DNA of 64,000 nucleotides from Notamacropus eugenii. Its lineage: Eukaryota > Chordata > Mammalia > Diprotodontia > Macropodidae. The notes beneath the pieces were generated by a model. The model had not been told where the DNA came from. It saw nothing but the letters and a program-made list of their open reading frames with translations, and searched no databases. Numbering within the stretch: position 1 is the first letter of the stretch; each line of letters begins with the position of its first letter. Shown here one piece after another: positions 51,471 to 63,514 of the stretch. Both the position numbers and the translations under genes were made by a program. The stretch spans positions 350,013,390-350,077,389 of the forward strand of contig NC_092873.1 in the NCBI RefSeq assembly GCF_028372415.1, written 5' to 3'.

Positions 51471-51559
51471 GTTTCAATCCCCTCCTCCCCTGCCCCAACA
51501 CATGTTCACATCCTGCCCCAGGACAGTTTATTCAGAGCCTTCCTCAGTGGGAAAGGGGG

Positions 51560-52375
51560 TAGTGAAAAAGGTGGAGGGCAGGGGGGGAGATAGATGGGGA
51601 AAAGATTGGTGTGGGAGAAGAAAGGTCAAAGCATATTCTCAGGGGGAAGCCGACTCAACAACTCAGAGGTCCCAGATGGGAGAGGGAAAGTAGGAGAAAG
51701 GAAAAAAAGCAGAAGGAGAGAGATGAGAAGCAAAATTGGGAGAGAGAAAAGACATGGAGAGGGTGATTAGGAGAGATCTTAGCATCAGGGATTTAGAGCT
51801 GTAAAAGAGAGATGAGAAGAGATGGAAAGAGATAAATGGAGGAGAAAAGTAAGAGATAGGGAGGGAGATAAATGGAGAAGACAGAAATAAGAAGAGATGA
51901 GGAGAAAGAAATGGAGGGAAAAGATGAGAAGAAATAAGGAGAAAGAGAAATGGGGGAGTGAGAGAAATGGAGGAAAGAAATGATAGGAGATGGGAGGAGA
52001 GAAAGAAATAGAGGAAAGAGATAATAAGAGAAGGGGGAAAGAGAGAAATAGAAGAGGGAGATAAGAAGAGGATGGGGAGAGAGAGAAATGGAAGAGACCG
52101 ATAAATGGAGGAGAGAGATGAGAAGACATGAGAAGATTGATAAATGGTGTTGAGAGAGAAATGGAGAAGAGAGATAAGAGATGGGGAGAGATAAATGAAA
52201 GAGAGAGATAAGAAGAAATGGAAGAGAAATGGAAGGAGAAAGTGAGAAGAAAGGGGCAGAAAGAAAGAGGAATGGAAAAATAGAGAAGTGGAGACAGGGA
52301 GAGAGAGGAAAGAGCCAGAGATAGGAAGGGAGAGGAAGAGGAGAGAGATCAGGAGAGAGATTGGGAGGAAGTGTA
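51560..52375 (+). repeat. Long polypurine tract, degenerate about 30-bp tandem repeat
   Basis: About 800 bp are nearly all A and G on the + strand, with drifting units like 'gagagaaatggaggagagagataagaagag'. The minus-strand open frames here (Ser/Leu/Phe-rich) are composition artefacts. Confidence 0.85.
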
Positions 52376-52379
52376 AATC

Positions 52380-53350
52380 TTCCCGCCTCCCCTGTCATGT
52401 TGCTGCTGTGACTCAAAGCCACTACCTCTTTTGAGTGATTTCAGGCCTAATTCATTCTCTTATCCTTTCACCTCAGCAGCAACAGATCAATAAGTCAGCA
52501 CTCTTGGGCTAGGTTCCTTTTGGGCAATAGAACCTACTTGACTATCAATGCGTAGATGCTTGAAGTTGCTTGAGGGCATAGACCAAAAGTAGAATGGCAA
52601 TCACTGAGTTCTAGTCTTCCTGACTGCATGCTTCTACCCCGAGTCTCAGCAGAGGTTCAGCTTCTCTGGCCAATGAGGAAATAGGATCCTTTTCGTCCCT
52701 GGGTCTTGTCCCAGCAGAAGCAGACACCTCAGGATTCATTACTCAGGGTCTCCCAGCTTACATGAGTGACCTGGTTTTCAGAGAGGGATCCTTCTCTATT
52801 AATGCACTCTTTCTTTTATCTAAATCATCTCTACTTCTCTTTAGACATCTAGATTCCCCTTCATCTGATGCCCTGCAGGGTAATTACTCTAGTTCCTTGC
52901 TAGCACATTAACTGTTAACACTTGGAAAAGAAAGTTATTCCATTTATCACTTACTTCAATATGCACAGAAGGGGGACTCCCTCCCCCATATTGTGGAGCG
53001 AGGGTCAAGAAGCTAGAGGACAAGGATGGGAAGAGTCTTGGAGCTAAATATCTCCTCTCCACTCTTTCTGGGGTGACTCACTCATCTAATCTGCACCCAT
53101 GTTGGCAGGTGAGGGATTCCCAGAAAGGTTGCCATGGTGCAGTTTACAGTCAGTGTCTTAGGAATAACCCTTGTGGAAGGCATCCACTTCAACTACTCAC
53201 AGCTTTAGCTCCCAAGTCTCCACCATTGTGTTTCCTTTCTAACAAATTAATCAAACTTTAACACCGAAAAATGAATATTTTCTTACACACAGCAGAAGAT
53301 AAGAAGAGGATTCTATATGAAACTGTATCTCTATGTCATATGGCTTCCTT
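52380..53350. other. Repeat-poor stretch without gene
   Basis: I see no coding exon with matching splice sites and no recognisable transposon between 52380 and about 53350. Confidence 0.4.
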
Positions 53351-53619
53351 TTTTAAAATATAAAAATATATTTTAAATGTTACATGTTACTTTCAAAACT
53401 ATCCTGCTGGTCTGTTCTTCTTTCTGAAGTTCCTTCTGTTCTTTTTTGTGCCTATCTCCTCTTTATTGTGCCATTTCTCCTAATGGTTATGGGAATGCCC
53501 TCTCTCCTTTACCATGGAGTCCAGGGTATGCTTTAGAGAGAGAAAGTTGTACCTGAAAGGAAGATGTGGGAAAGATGTTCTACCCCCCTCTAATGGGGGT
53601 CAGAGAGAGAGGAAGTAGA

Positions 53620-53766
53620 TAGTTCTCTTGCTAAGCTAATTATCTCTAACTCTAGCTATCCTTACAGAGGTATATTGTATCAGTGGCATTTTCTTGCTCT
53701 ACAAGTCTAGTAAATCTGTTAAAATAAAAGATAGGAAATGTAGTTAATTTGGCATGACCCATTCTT
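53620..53766. repeat. L3/CR1 LINE, left part (split by HAL1 nest)
   Basis: 'acaagtctagtaaatctgttaaaataaaagataggaaatgtagttaatttggcatgaccc' matches the L3/CR1 3' wording seen at 10880-10970. It continues after the nest at 59358 ('gatgaagccatgtt'). Confidence 0.55.
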
Positions 53767-54609
53767 TTTTATAAAATTAATTTATTTTTGTTTTCACCAT
53801 TCATTTCCACAAGATTTTGAGTCCCAGATTTTTCTCCCCATCTCTCCCCTTTGCCCACCCAAAGACAGAATGCATTCTGATTACCCCCTCACACAATCTG
53901 CCCTCCCTTTTATCCCTTCCTCTTTTCTTATTCCTTTCCCCTCTATTATCTTGTAGGGCAAGATAGATTTCTATATCCCATTGCCTGAATGTCTTATTTC
54001 CCAGTTGCATGTAAAAACAACTTCCAGCATTCATTTTTAAAACTTCGAGCTCCAATTTCTCTCCCTTTCTCCCTCCCCACTCACCCCTATTGAGAAGGTA
54101 AACAATTCAACACAGGCCATACATGTGTAGTCATGCAAAACATCTCCATAACAGTCATATTGTAAAAAATTATATTTCCCTCCATCCTATTCTGCCCCCC
54201 ATTTGTTCTATTTTATCTTTTGACCCTGTTCCTTCTCAAAAGTGTTTACTTCTAATTACTCCCTTCTCCCATTTGCCCTTTTTTCTACCATTCTCCCTTA
54301 TCTCCTCCCCACCCCTGCCCCCACCTTACCTACTTTCCTGTAGGGTAAGATAGATTTTCATACCCAATTGATTGTGCATGTTATTCCTCCCTTAAGCCAA
54401 ATCTGTTGAGAGTAAAGCTTACTCATTCCCTCTCACCTCCTCCCTCTTCCCTTCGATTGTAAAAGCTTTTTCTTACCTCTTTTATGTGAGTGATAATTTA
54501 CCTCATTCTATTTCTCCCAATTTCTCCTTCTCCCAATATATTCCTTTCTTACTGTTTAATTTTAATTTTTTTAGATATCATGCCTTCATATTCAACTCAC
54601 CCTGTGCCC

Positions 54610-54640
<31 letters not shown>

Positions 54641-55677
54641 TCCCAACAGTTGTCCTAATACTGAGAAAACTCTCATGAATTACCAACATCATCTTTCCAT
54701 GTAGGAATGTAAACAGTTCAACTTTAAGAAGACCCTTATGATTTTTCTTTCCTGTTTACCTTTTCATGCTTCTCTTGATCCTTGTATTTGAAAGTCAAAT
54801 TTTCTATTCACCTCTGATCTTTTCATCAAGAATGCTTGAAAGTCCTCTATTTCATTGAATGACCATTTTTTTTCTCTGTAGTGTTATACTTAGTTTTGCT
54901 GGGTAGGTGATTCTTGGTTTTAATCCTAGCTCCTTAATATCATATTCCATATCCCTTAAGGTAGAAGCTCCTAGATCTTATGTTATCCTGATTGTGTTTC
55001 CACAATACTTGCTTGGATTGTTTCTGTCTGGCTACTTGCAATATTTCCTCCTTGACCTGGGAACTCTGAAATTTGGCTATAACATTCCTAGGAGTTTTCC
55101 TTTTGGTATCTCTTTCAGGAGGTGATCAGTGATTTCTTTCAATATCTTTTTTACCCTCTGGTTCTAGAATATCAGGGCAGTTTTCCTTGCTAATTTCATG
55201 AAACATAATATCTAGGCTCTTTTTTTTATCATGCCTTTCAGTTAGTCCAATAATTTTTAAATTATCTCTTCTGGATCCATTTTCTAGGTCAGTTGTTTTT
55301 CCAGTGAGTTATTTCACATTGTTTTCTATTTTTTCATTCTTTTGGTTTTGTTTTATAATTTCTTGATTTTTTATAAAGCCATTGGCTTCCATCTGCTCCA
55401 TTCTAATTTTTAAGGAATTAGTTTCTTCAGTGAGCTTTTAGACCTTCTTTTCCATTTGATCAATCCTGACTGTTAAGGCATTTTTCTCCTCACTGGCTTT
55501 TTGGACCTCTTTTGCCATTTGGGTTAGTCTATTATTTTAAGGTGTTATTTTCTTCAGCATTTTTTTGTTCCGCTTTAGCAAACAGTTGACTCATTTTTCA
55601 TGATTTTCTTGCATCACTCTCATTTCTCTTCCCAATTTTTCCTCTACTTCTCTTCCTTGATTTTCAAAATCCTTTTT

Positions 55678-58614
55678 TTTGCATTAAAAAAAATAATTTA
55701 TTTATTTTTCATTTCTTAACATTCTTGTGGAAACAAGAATTTGAATTCAAAATTTTCTCCCCATTTCTCCCCACCCCCACCCCAGGATAGCATGCACCCC
55801 ATCCACTCCTTCTTCCAGTCTAATTTCCTTTCTATTACCCACCCTTCTTCCATTCCCCTTCCCCTCTATTTTCCTGTAGGGCAAAATAGATTTCTATACT
55901 CCATTGCCTGTATAGCTTAATTTCCAGTTGCATGCTAAAACAATTTTTAATGTTCATTCTTAAAGCTTTGAGTTCCATATTCTTTCCCTCCCTCTCCACC
56001 CACCCTTATTGTGAAAACAAGCAATTCAATATAGGTCATACATGTGTAACAATGCAAAACATTTCCACAATAGCTATGTTGTAAAAGACTAACCACATTG
56101 CCCTCTGTCATATCCTACCCTTCATTATTCCGTTCTCTCCCTTGATCTGTCCTCTCACAATAATGTTTGCTTCTGATTATCCCTTTCCCCAATTTGTTGT
56201 CTCTTCTATTATCTTCCCTCTCCTATCCCTTTCTCCCTTGCCTTCATGCAGGGAAAATAGATTTCCATATCCAATTGAGTGTGTGTTATTCCCTCCTTAA
56301 GCCAAATCCCATGAGAGTAAGGCTCAGTTATTTTCTTTCATCTCCCCCCCTTCTCCTCCATTGTAAAAGCACTTTCTTCTATCTTGTATGTGAGATGATT
56401 TGCTACATCCTACCTCTCCCTTTCTCTTACTCCTTACACCTAGTACATTCCATTCAACAGTAAATTTTATTTTTTTTAGATATTCTCCCTTCATATTCAG
56501 CTCACCCCATGCCCTCTGTCTATGTGTGTTTGTGTGTGTGTATACATATACACATATATACACATATACACACACACCCATGTACACACATATACATACC
56601 TACACATGTATAATATATATATATATATATACATACATACCCATACACTCCTACATACATATATATGTATATATATTCCCTCTAACTACCCTAATACTGA
56701 AGAAGGTCTCATGAGTTACCAACATCATCTTTTCATGTAGGAATGTAAACAGTTGAACTTTAATGAGTTCCTTAAGGTTTCTCTTTCCTGTTTACCTTTT
56801 CATGTTTCTCTTTATTCTTATATTTGAAAGTCAAATTTCCTATTCAACTCTGGTCTTTTCAGCAAGAATGTTTGAAAGTCCTCCATTTCACTGAAATTCC
56901 ATTTTTTCTCCTGAAGTATTATACTCAGTTTTGCTGGGTAGGTGACTCTGGGTTTTAATCCTATCTCCTTTGACCTCTGGAATATCATATTCCAAGCTTT
57001 TGATCCCTTAGTGTAGAAGCTGCTAAATTCTGTGTTACCCTGATTTTACTTCCACAATACTTGAATTATTTTTTTCTGGCCACTTGTCATATTTTCTCCT
57101 TGATCTAGGAACTCTGGAATTTGGCTACAATATTCCTAGGAGTTTTCCTTTGGGGGTCTCTTTCAAGAGGTGATCAGTGGATTCTTTCAATATTTATTTT
57201 ACCCTCTGTTCCTAGAATATCAGGGCAGTTTTCCTTGAAAATTTCTTGGAAGAAGATGTCTAGGCACTTTTTTTGATCATGGTTTTCAGGTAGATCAATA
57301 ATTTTTAAGTTATCTCTCCTGGCTCTATTTTCCAGATCAGTTGTTTTGCCAGTGAGATATTTCACATTGTCTTCTATTTTTTCATTCTTTTGGTTTTGTT
57401 TTATAATTTCTTGGTTTCTCATAAAGTCATTATCTTCCATCTGCTCCATTCTATTTTTTAAAGAACTGTTTTCTTCAGTGAGCTTTTGAACCTCCTTTTC
57501 CATTTGGTCAATTCTGCTTTTTAAAGCATTCTTCTCATTGGCTTTTTGGACCTCTTTTGCCATTTGAGTTAGTCTATTTTTAAAGGTATTTTATTAGGCC
57601 TCCTTCAGCAAGCTATTGACTCATTTTTCATGATTTTCTTGCATCACTCTCATTTCTCTTTCCAATTTTTTCTCCATCTCTCTTACTTGATTTTCAAAAT
57701 CCTTTTTGAGCTCTTCCATGGCCTGAGACCATCGCATATTTTTTTCAGGTTTTGGATGTAGAAGCCTTGATTTTTATGTCTTCCTCTGATGGTATGCTTT
57801 GTTCTTCCTCATCCAAAAGCATGGAAGAAAATACTTTTTCACCAAGAAAGTGACCTTCCATAGGCTTATTTTTTCCCCCGTTTTTGGGCATTTTCCCAGC
57901 CAGTTACTTGACTTTTGAGTCTTTTGTCAGTTAGAAGGTATACTCTAGGGACCTATAAGTTCTCAGTTCCTCCGAGGTGGAACAATCAAGGGAGAGGAAT
58001 TTCCTTCTCTCCTGGCCTGCACTGTGATCTGGGAGCAACCTTAAGCTTTTTTGGCCAGGATCTGTGAGTAGGATTGCCTTTCCAGAGCCTCCACCAGCTC
58101 CACCATGCCAATGTTCCTCCTCACCCCAGGACTGCCACTCAGAACTGAGACCCAGATCAGCTGCTGGATTCCCCCAGGGTCTTTAGGCCAAAGGCTCCAA
58201 AAATGGATGCTGCTGCCACCCTGGGACCAGGGCTGGGGCCGGACCTCACTCCCCTTTCATCCAGGTGAAAGAGCTTTCTTATTGATCTTTGAAGCTGTCT
58301 TTTCCGTTTGTGGGTTAAAAAATCTGGGAACCTCAGCTGGTACCCGTGATTCCATGCCCATAAACCTGCTCCAGTCCTGTCTTGCCCATGCTGTGTGGCC
58401 AAGGATGGGCTGCACTCCACTCTGAGTTTGGTGCGATAGAACTTTCCTGTCGGCCTTCCAGGCTATTTTGGGCTGGAAATCTCTTTCACTCTGTTGTTTC
58501 ACTCTGTTGCTCCAGAATTTGTTTAAATTTACTTTTTACAGGTATTTTATGGGTTTTGGAGGGAGAGCTAGAGCAGGACAGTCCTTCTAGTCTGCCATCT
58601 TGGCTCCGCCCCTC
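55678..58614 (-). mobile_element. HAL1 element B, full length, nested in HAL1 A
   Basis: It is about 2.94 kb, in the same orientation as A and with the same parts. The 5' end 'ggggcggagccaagatgg' is at 58614, then the 5' UTR, then an ORF1 start MPKNGGKNKPMEG near 57893. The ORF1 region includes an open stretch at 57563-57174 with a coiled coil (KEVQKLTEENSSLKNRMEQME) and the RNA-binding wording ENRARRDNLKIIDLPENHD. The 3' region ends in A-rich sequence at 55678. Target-site duplication is TTCA(A/G)AATCCTTTTT at 55663-55677 and 58615-58629, one mismatch. ORF1 is broken by early stops, so it is inactive. Confidence 0.85.
56520..56680 (+). repeat. (TG)/(ATAC)/(TA) simple repeats inside HAL1 B
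   Basis: A compound run of TG, ATAC and TA units lies in the 3' region of HAL1 B. HAL1 A has a TCTG/TCTA run at the equivalent place (about 54610-54640), so this spot tends to expand. Confidence 0.85.
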
Positions 58615-59370
58615 TTCAGAATCCTTTTTGATCTCTTCCACAGCCTGTGACCAATTCATATTTTTCTTGGGGGCTTTGGATGTAGGGACTTTGACTTTGT
58701 TGTATGTTTTGATTTTCCTTGTCACCAAAGTAAGATTCCATAGTCTAATTTTTTTTTCTGGTTATTGCTCATTTCCCCAGACAATTTCTTGGCTTATGAG
58801 CTCTTTGTTAAGGTAGTTCTCTGCTTCCAGTGGGGGTGAGGGGGTATATTGTCAACCACTCAATTCCCCCAGAATCTGTGGGCCTAGAGCTCCAGAAACA
58901 GCCACTGCTGCTGCTTATGTGGTTCCCATAGGCTTCTCTGCCCCTACCTACTCCACCAGCCCAGGGGTTGGGGTCAGATAGCCTTCCTCTCTCACATAGG
59001 TCTGACAGGCTTTTTCCACTGACCTTCCAAATTGTCCTCGTGTTTTGGGGTCAAGAAGTCTGGAAAACACCACAGCTGCCAGTGATTCAGTCCCCCGAGG
59101 CCAGCTTAGGCCCTGTCTGTGCTGGTGTGGCCCATGCTGGACTGCGCCCTGCTCCCAGTTGCTATGCATTAGATGCTTCCTGTCAACCTTCCAACCTGTC
59201 TTGGACTGGAGATTTGCTTCACTCCATCATTCTGTGAGTTCTGCAGCTCTAGAATTTGTTTAGAGTCATTTATTTACAGGTATTTGGTGAAGTTTGGGGG
59301 AGAGCTCAAGCAAGTCCCTGCGTTTACTCCACCATCTTGACTCTGCCCCTCCCCCCAATGACCCATTCTT

Positions 59371-59980
59371 GATGAAGCCATGTTAATCACTAGTTGGTGG
59401 TGCAGTAGATAAAACATGAGTCCTGGAGTCAGGAAAACTCATTTTTCTGAGTTCAAATCAAACCTCAGACACTTAGCAGCTGTGTGACTCTGGGCAAGTC
59501 ACTTAACCCTATTTGTCTCAGTTTCCTCATTTTTAAAATGAGATGGAAAAGGAAACAGCAAACTACTCCAGAATATTTGCCAAGAAAACATCAAATATGG
59601 TCATGAAGAGTCTGATACAGGACTGAAAAGTGACCAAACAACAACTTTCTTTTTCTATGATCATCAATCATCCTTTTAATAGTATGTTCTAGAATTCTGC
59701 CAACTCAAACTACCCTTCTCCATTTTTATTTGAAAATCAGAATATTTTCTCCTCTACCATCCTGTGGCTCCTCTGTGGTACCCATTTTCCTTATTCCATA
59801 GATCATCAATGATGACTCAGCATTTGCCTGGGATGTAGTTCTTTGGACTCAGTTGGCTTGAACTCCTTGAAAGCAGATGAGTATTCTTTCAGGACTCTTT
59901 CACTGAGAGCTTTGGAAATAATAAGTTGCAGAATGCAAAATACAGAATCCTAACCTAACCTCCTCTGTCAAATGGCCTCA
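59371..59980. repeat. L3/CR1 LINE, right part (with SINE inserted)
   Basis: 'gatgaagccatgttaatcactag' is cut by the SINE at 59391-59645 and continues 'ctttctttttctatgatcatcaatcatcc...gtatgttctagaattctgcc...cctgtggctcctctg...gcctgggatgtagttctttggactc', matching L3/CR1. Confidence 0.6.
59391..59648 (+). repeat. SINE1/WSINE-type marsupial SINE (near full length)
   Basis: 'ttggtggtgcagtagataaaacatgagtcctggagtcaggaaaac...gctgtgtgactctgggcaagtcacttaacc...cagcaaactactccagaatatttgccaagaaaacatcaaatatggtcatgaagagtctgatacaggactg'. It is full length in sense and inserted in the L3/CR1. Confidence 0.9.
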
Positions 59981-60227
59981 TGGGCAAGGACAAGGCTATA
60001 TGTACTGAAACTAGCACATCAGTTTGAGCTTAACCAATCTGTCATACTATGGGTTATGGACTGAAGCCTTCTGAAGCCTTCCACATGGTTTCCAATGTCA
60101 GGAGTATCAGGCTTCAGTTCCACAAGGGTTCAGCTATTTTCAATCTGGAAATATGTCAACTTCTGAGAAAAAATCCCTAAAACTTTCTACTTCCATAGTA
60201 GCAATGCTCTGCCATGCATCCTCCACA

Positions 60228-60505
60228 ATGAGGGGCAGCTAGGTAGCTCATTGGATAGTATGCTAACTTTGAGGTCTGGATTTTTTGAGGATCAAATAAA
60301 GTAGTGTATGTAAAGCTCCTTATATATACTGTGAAGGGCTATCTAAATGTGAGAGGCAACATGATTTTTGAGTTGGGAAGAACCAGGTTCTGACGCAAAC
60401 TAGCTATATCATCCTGGGCAAATCACTTGACTCTCTAGCGCTGTAGACAACTCTCAGAGTTGAGTTACATGAGTAGAGGTTGATGAAATCACATCTATGG
60501 ACCAT
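60228..60505 (+). repeat. Two tandem SINE pieces
   Basis: 60228-60352 begins with the marsupial SINE head 'ggggcagctaggtagctcattggatagtatgc' and ends in a MIR-like tail. 60352-60505 is the family seen at 7840-8030 ('ctgggcaaatcacttgactctctagcgctgtagacaactctcagagttgag'). Confidence 0.65.
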
Positions 60506-61049
60506 TTTTATTTTTTCTTTTTACCATGGTCATGACCAGCTAACTCATATTCTACTCTCTGCTGCAATGTTTTATATCCTTCCAACCCCATTTCTGCTTT
60601 CTGGCCTCTGAAGGAGCCAATTTCTTTCTGATTAAATCTCTGCCTCCTTTCTCCAGATTATTAGTAAATCCTTCCAGAGATGGCTCTTTCCTGTCTTCAG
60701 ACTCAAGGATACAGAATGTTCTCTTCTTTGTTCTGTTCCCATCCTGTGTCTTTTTCTGTATGCTGTGTCAGTTGCCACTTACACAGTGCCCTCTCACCAC
60801 CTGCCTGACCTTATTTTTACAAAAAAAGTCCAAAAACCCAGAAACCTAATAGCTCTTTCTATGGGTTGGCCCTGTACATACTGCTCATCCAGCTGGTCCA
60901 GGTCCTTCTACTACCCTCCTATCAGCTGCTCTAATGTAATGTCCCTACTTGGGGTCTCACAATATACAGAAGTATTTTAAAGCTGAATCCCACCAAGGCC
61001 AAATATAACTTTAAAAAGAGTTGGGACTCTCAACCCATTTTTATGGTAC

Positions 61050-61345
61050 AACACAGCTTAGTGGAGAGAGTACTAGACTTGGAATTAGTAAATCCCCTGA
61101 CACTTGCTAGCTGTGAGACCAAGAGTGAATCACTGAGCTTCTCTAAGACTTAAGTACTAAGATATTTTTAAACAAGCTTTTATTAAGTGCTTCCTTATCT
61201 GCCAGACACTGTGCTAAGTGTCATGAGATAAGGAAAAATCGAAAAATAAAAATTCCTGCCCTCAGTTCTAATCCTAATTAATTAAATAATTCTCAATCTA
61301 ATTAATTAATTAATTCTCATTCTGATTAATTGATTAATTCTAGTC
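61050..61345. repeat. MIR, MAR-like SINE and (ATTAATTA)n
   Basis: 61050-61155 is a sense MIR ('gtggagagagtactagacttgg...ttgctagctgtgagaccaagagtg'). 61165-61270 is MAR-like ('aacaagcttttattaagtgcttccttatctgccagacactgtgctaag'). 61265-61345 is AT-rich with ATTAATT units. Confidence 0.6.
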
Positions 61346-61477
61346 TAATATTTTAATGAGTATTGGTGTTGACAATATTAGGACATACATACAGAGTAGA
61401 TGGAAACTTATTTTTCTACTGTTAAATTTTTTTATCTTGTGTCCATTGATCCTTTTTGATGAGGCAGATTGTTGTTG

Positions 61478-61615
61478 TTGGTGGTGTTTGTCCTTCATTG
61501 TCAGAGAGAAACATGACATCAGGAAGGTGATGTCATGACTTGAAAGTGAATTGGATTTAAGTGAGGGTGGACTGTGCAAAGTCACCAGCTTTATTCTCTC
61601 CTCCAGAGTCATCTG
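61478..61615 (+). repeat. Marsupial SINE (same family as 39052-39240)
   Basis: 'gtggtgtttgtccttcattgtcagagagaaacatgacatcaggaaggtgatgtcatgacttg...aagtgagggtggactgtgcaaagtcaccagc...ctccagagtcatctg'. The next SINE begins immediately after it. Confidence 0.7.
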
Positions 61616-61616
61616 A

Positions 61617-61860
61617 CTGGTGACACAGTGGACATAGCACTGGGCCTAGAGTCAAGAAGACCTGAGTTAAAATTTGACTTCAGATGCTTACTAGTTGTGA
61701 GACCTTGGGCAAGTCACTTAACCTCTGGTTCCTCATCTGGAAAACGGGGATAATAATAGCACCTATGTCCCATGGTTGTTGTGAGGATAAAATGAGATAA
61801 TACATGTAAAGTATCTGAAACATAGTAGATATTCATAGAAATACTAACTATTATTTCTTT
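61617..61860 (+). repeat. WSINE/MIR-type SINE
   Basis: 'ggtgacacagtggacatagcactgggcctagagtcaagaagacctgag...gttgtgagaccttgggcaagtcacttaacctctgg' with a full MIR-like tail ending 'actaactattatttc'. Confidence 0.85.
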
Positions 61861-62634
61861 ATGTTTACATCTTTTTAAAAGTTATAGACAAGTATCTACG
61901 TTGGGAGGGGGGAGTTCCCAGACTGAGGAAATTATAAAACTTTTGAATATTGATTTGGAGCCTTCTTTCAAGGGAATCAGGACACAAACAGAGATCACCC
62001 TTAGGTACATTATGAATTTGTTGGGAGGGGAAATTTTCCACGGCATCTTGGTGGATTTCAGCCAAGCCATGTTCCCTCCTCTCCTTCCAATCCTTGCTTT
62101 TCTCGTCTTATTGCTCTTTAGGATCCCTTCCTGGATTAAGCTTGTCACTCCTTCCTCATCACCCCCAACGCTGGCATATACAGTCAGTTTACTTGGTCTG
62201 CTCTTATTTCAGTGACAGGGTCTGTCCTGATACTGCCAGGATAGTGTCTTGCCTCTCCATTCGGGGAGTTCCCTGAGGCCAAGGACTGTATTTCTTTCAT
62301 CAGAGTAGGAACTCCCTGCAGGTAGGATCCTTTATCAGACTCCACAACCTAGTCCTGGGATGTGTAAAGAAAATGTGTTCCACCCATGTGACACAATTAT
62401 AAAGAATAATTTCCAGAGAATCAGAGTGATTTGACTCAGAAACAGGTAATTAAAAGGAGCAGCAGAGTTGCCATCCCTGGAAAGCTTTAAAAATAGGACC
62501 AAAGACCATCTGGCTTGGATGTTGTAGTCACAAACCTGCCTAGAGACAGAGGACTGGATAATGTAATCCTAATTTCTCCCAATATTTCTCCCCAGGGACT
62601 GATTATTTAATGAATTTTGTTTAAATTTTTTTTG

Positions 62635-62785
62635 GATCACTTTATCTCAATGTAATTGGTTTTCTCTATAGATTAATGTATTATATGTATTTAAGAGAAT
62701 ATTTTGAGAAGGGTCCACAAGATAAGCTTCACCAGAATATTGGAGGGATCCATGGTACCAAAAAAGTTAAGAATCCTTTCTCTAG
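62635..62785 (+). repeat. Marsupial repeat tail, family uncertain
   Basis: 'ttatctcaatgtaattggttttctc...gagaagggtccacaagataagcttcaccag...agggatccatggtaccaaaaaagttaagaatcc' is a wording I associate with a common marsupial repeat. Confidence 0.55.
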
Positions 62786-63514
62786 GGGAAATGAGAACTC
62801 CCTAAAACCTTCTCTCCCCCTATCCCCCCAGGACAAGAGAGGAGATGTCAACAGTTCCATCTTCTCAGTCATGAGTTAAGAGTGTGTCCTCAGTGAATAG
62901 GGAAGGACCAACTCTGGTGCTCAACCAAAGGGTTGGAAGTAAGGGGTGTCTTTGTCTGTCTCCAGATGCTCTGCCCATCAACGTTTGTGAAGCAGACTGT
63001 CCTTCCCTTTCACCCTTGTGAATCCTCCTCCCACCCCTTAACCAGTAAAATCTATCTTTAGGGCTTTGTTCCAGATATGATTTGATATTTCGGTCACCGT
63101 TTTTCCTTCTGTGTGTATGTAATGCCTATCTTCCATATGTCTCCTTCCTTCTGATCTGTTTCATTCCCTCTTGACTTTTAAACATTTTGTCTGTTAACTC
63201 TATCAGAGTCCTTGTCTCATTCTCCATTCCTCTCTTGATTGATACTTTGTTTCTGTTCTCCCTTTCTCTCAGTCTTCTAGTTCTGTTCATTTTATCTGTC
63301 TCACTGTCTTTGTCTTTGTCTCTCTCACTCTCTGTTAGCCTGGCTCCATCCCTTTCTATTAGCTAGGACTCTGGTTCTGTACACAGGATGTCGAAGCAGA
63401 ATGGAAAATGTAAAACTTAATTATTTTAATGTAATCATTATATAATTGCTAGAAATCCACTGGTTGCTTTGGTGTCAAGCAGATGCACCCCTATGGTCCC
63501 TCTGTGTAACTCAC

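Larger units (their letters stand above)
53767..59357 (-). mobile_element. HAL1 element A, full length, interrupted by HAL1 B
   Basis: This is an ORF1-only L1 relative (HAL1, 'half-LINE'). On the minus strand it starts at 59357 with 'ggggcagagtcaagatgg', the L1-type 5' end, passes the 5' UTR and ORF1, and ends in the L1-type 3' region and a short A-rich tail at 53767. There is no ORF2. Element B (55678-58614) splits it, so its own length is about 2.65 kb. Its target-site duplication ATGACCCATTCTT is at 53754-53766 and 59358-59370. The ORF1 remains are at about 55100-55660 and 58615-58790, with several stops and frame changes. Confidence 0.8.

Noticed and set aside
51785-52422. 209-residue and 114-residue - strand open frames rich in Ser/Leu/Phe
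   Set aside because: They come from the polypurine tract, whose complement has no stops. Low complexity only.
58105-58816. 106- and 144-residue + strand frames
   Set aside because: They are antisense to the HAL1 5' UTRs and cross the A/B junction, so they are not a gene.
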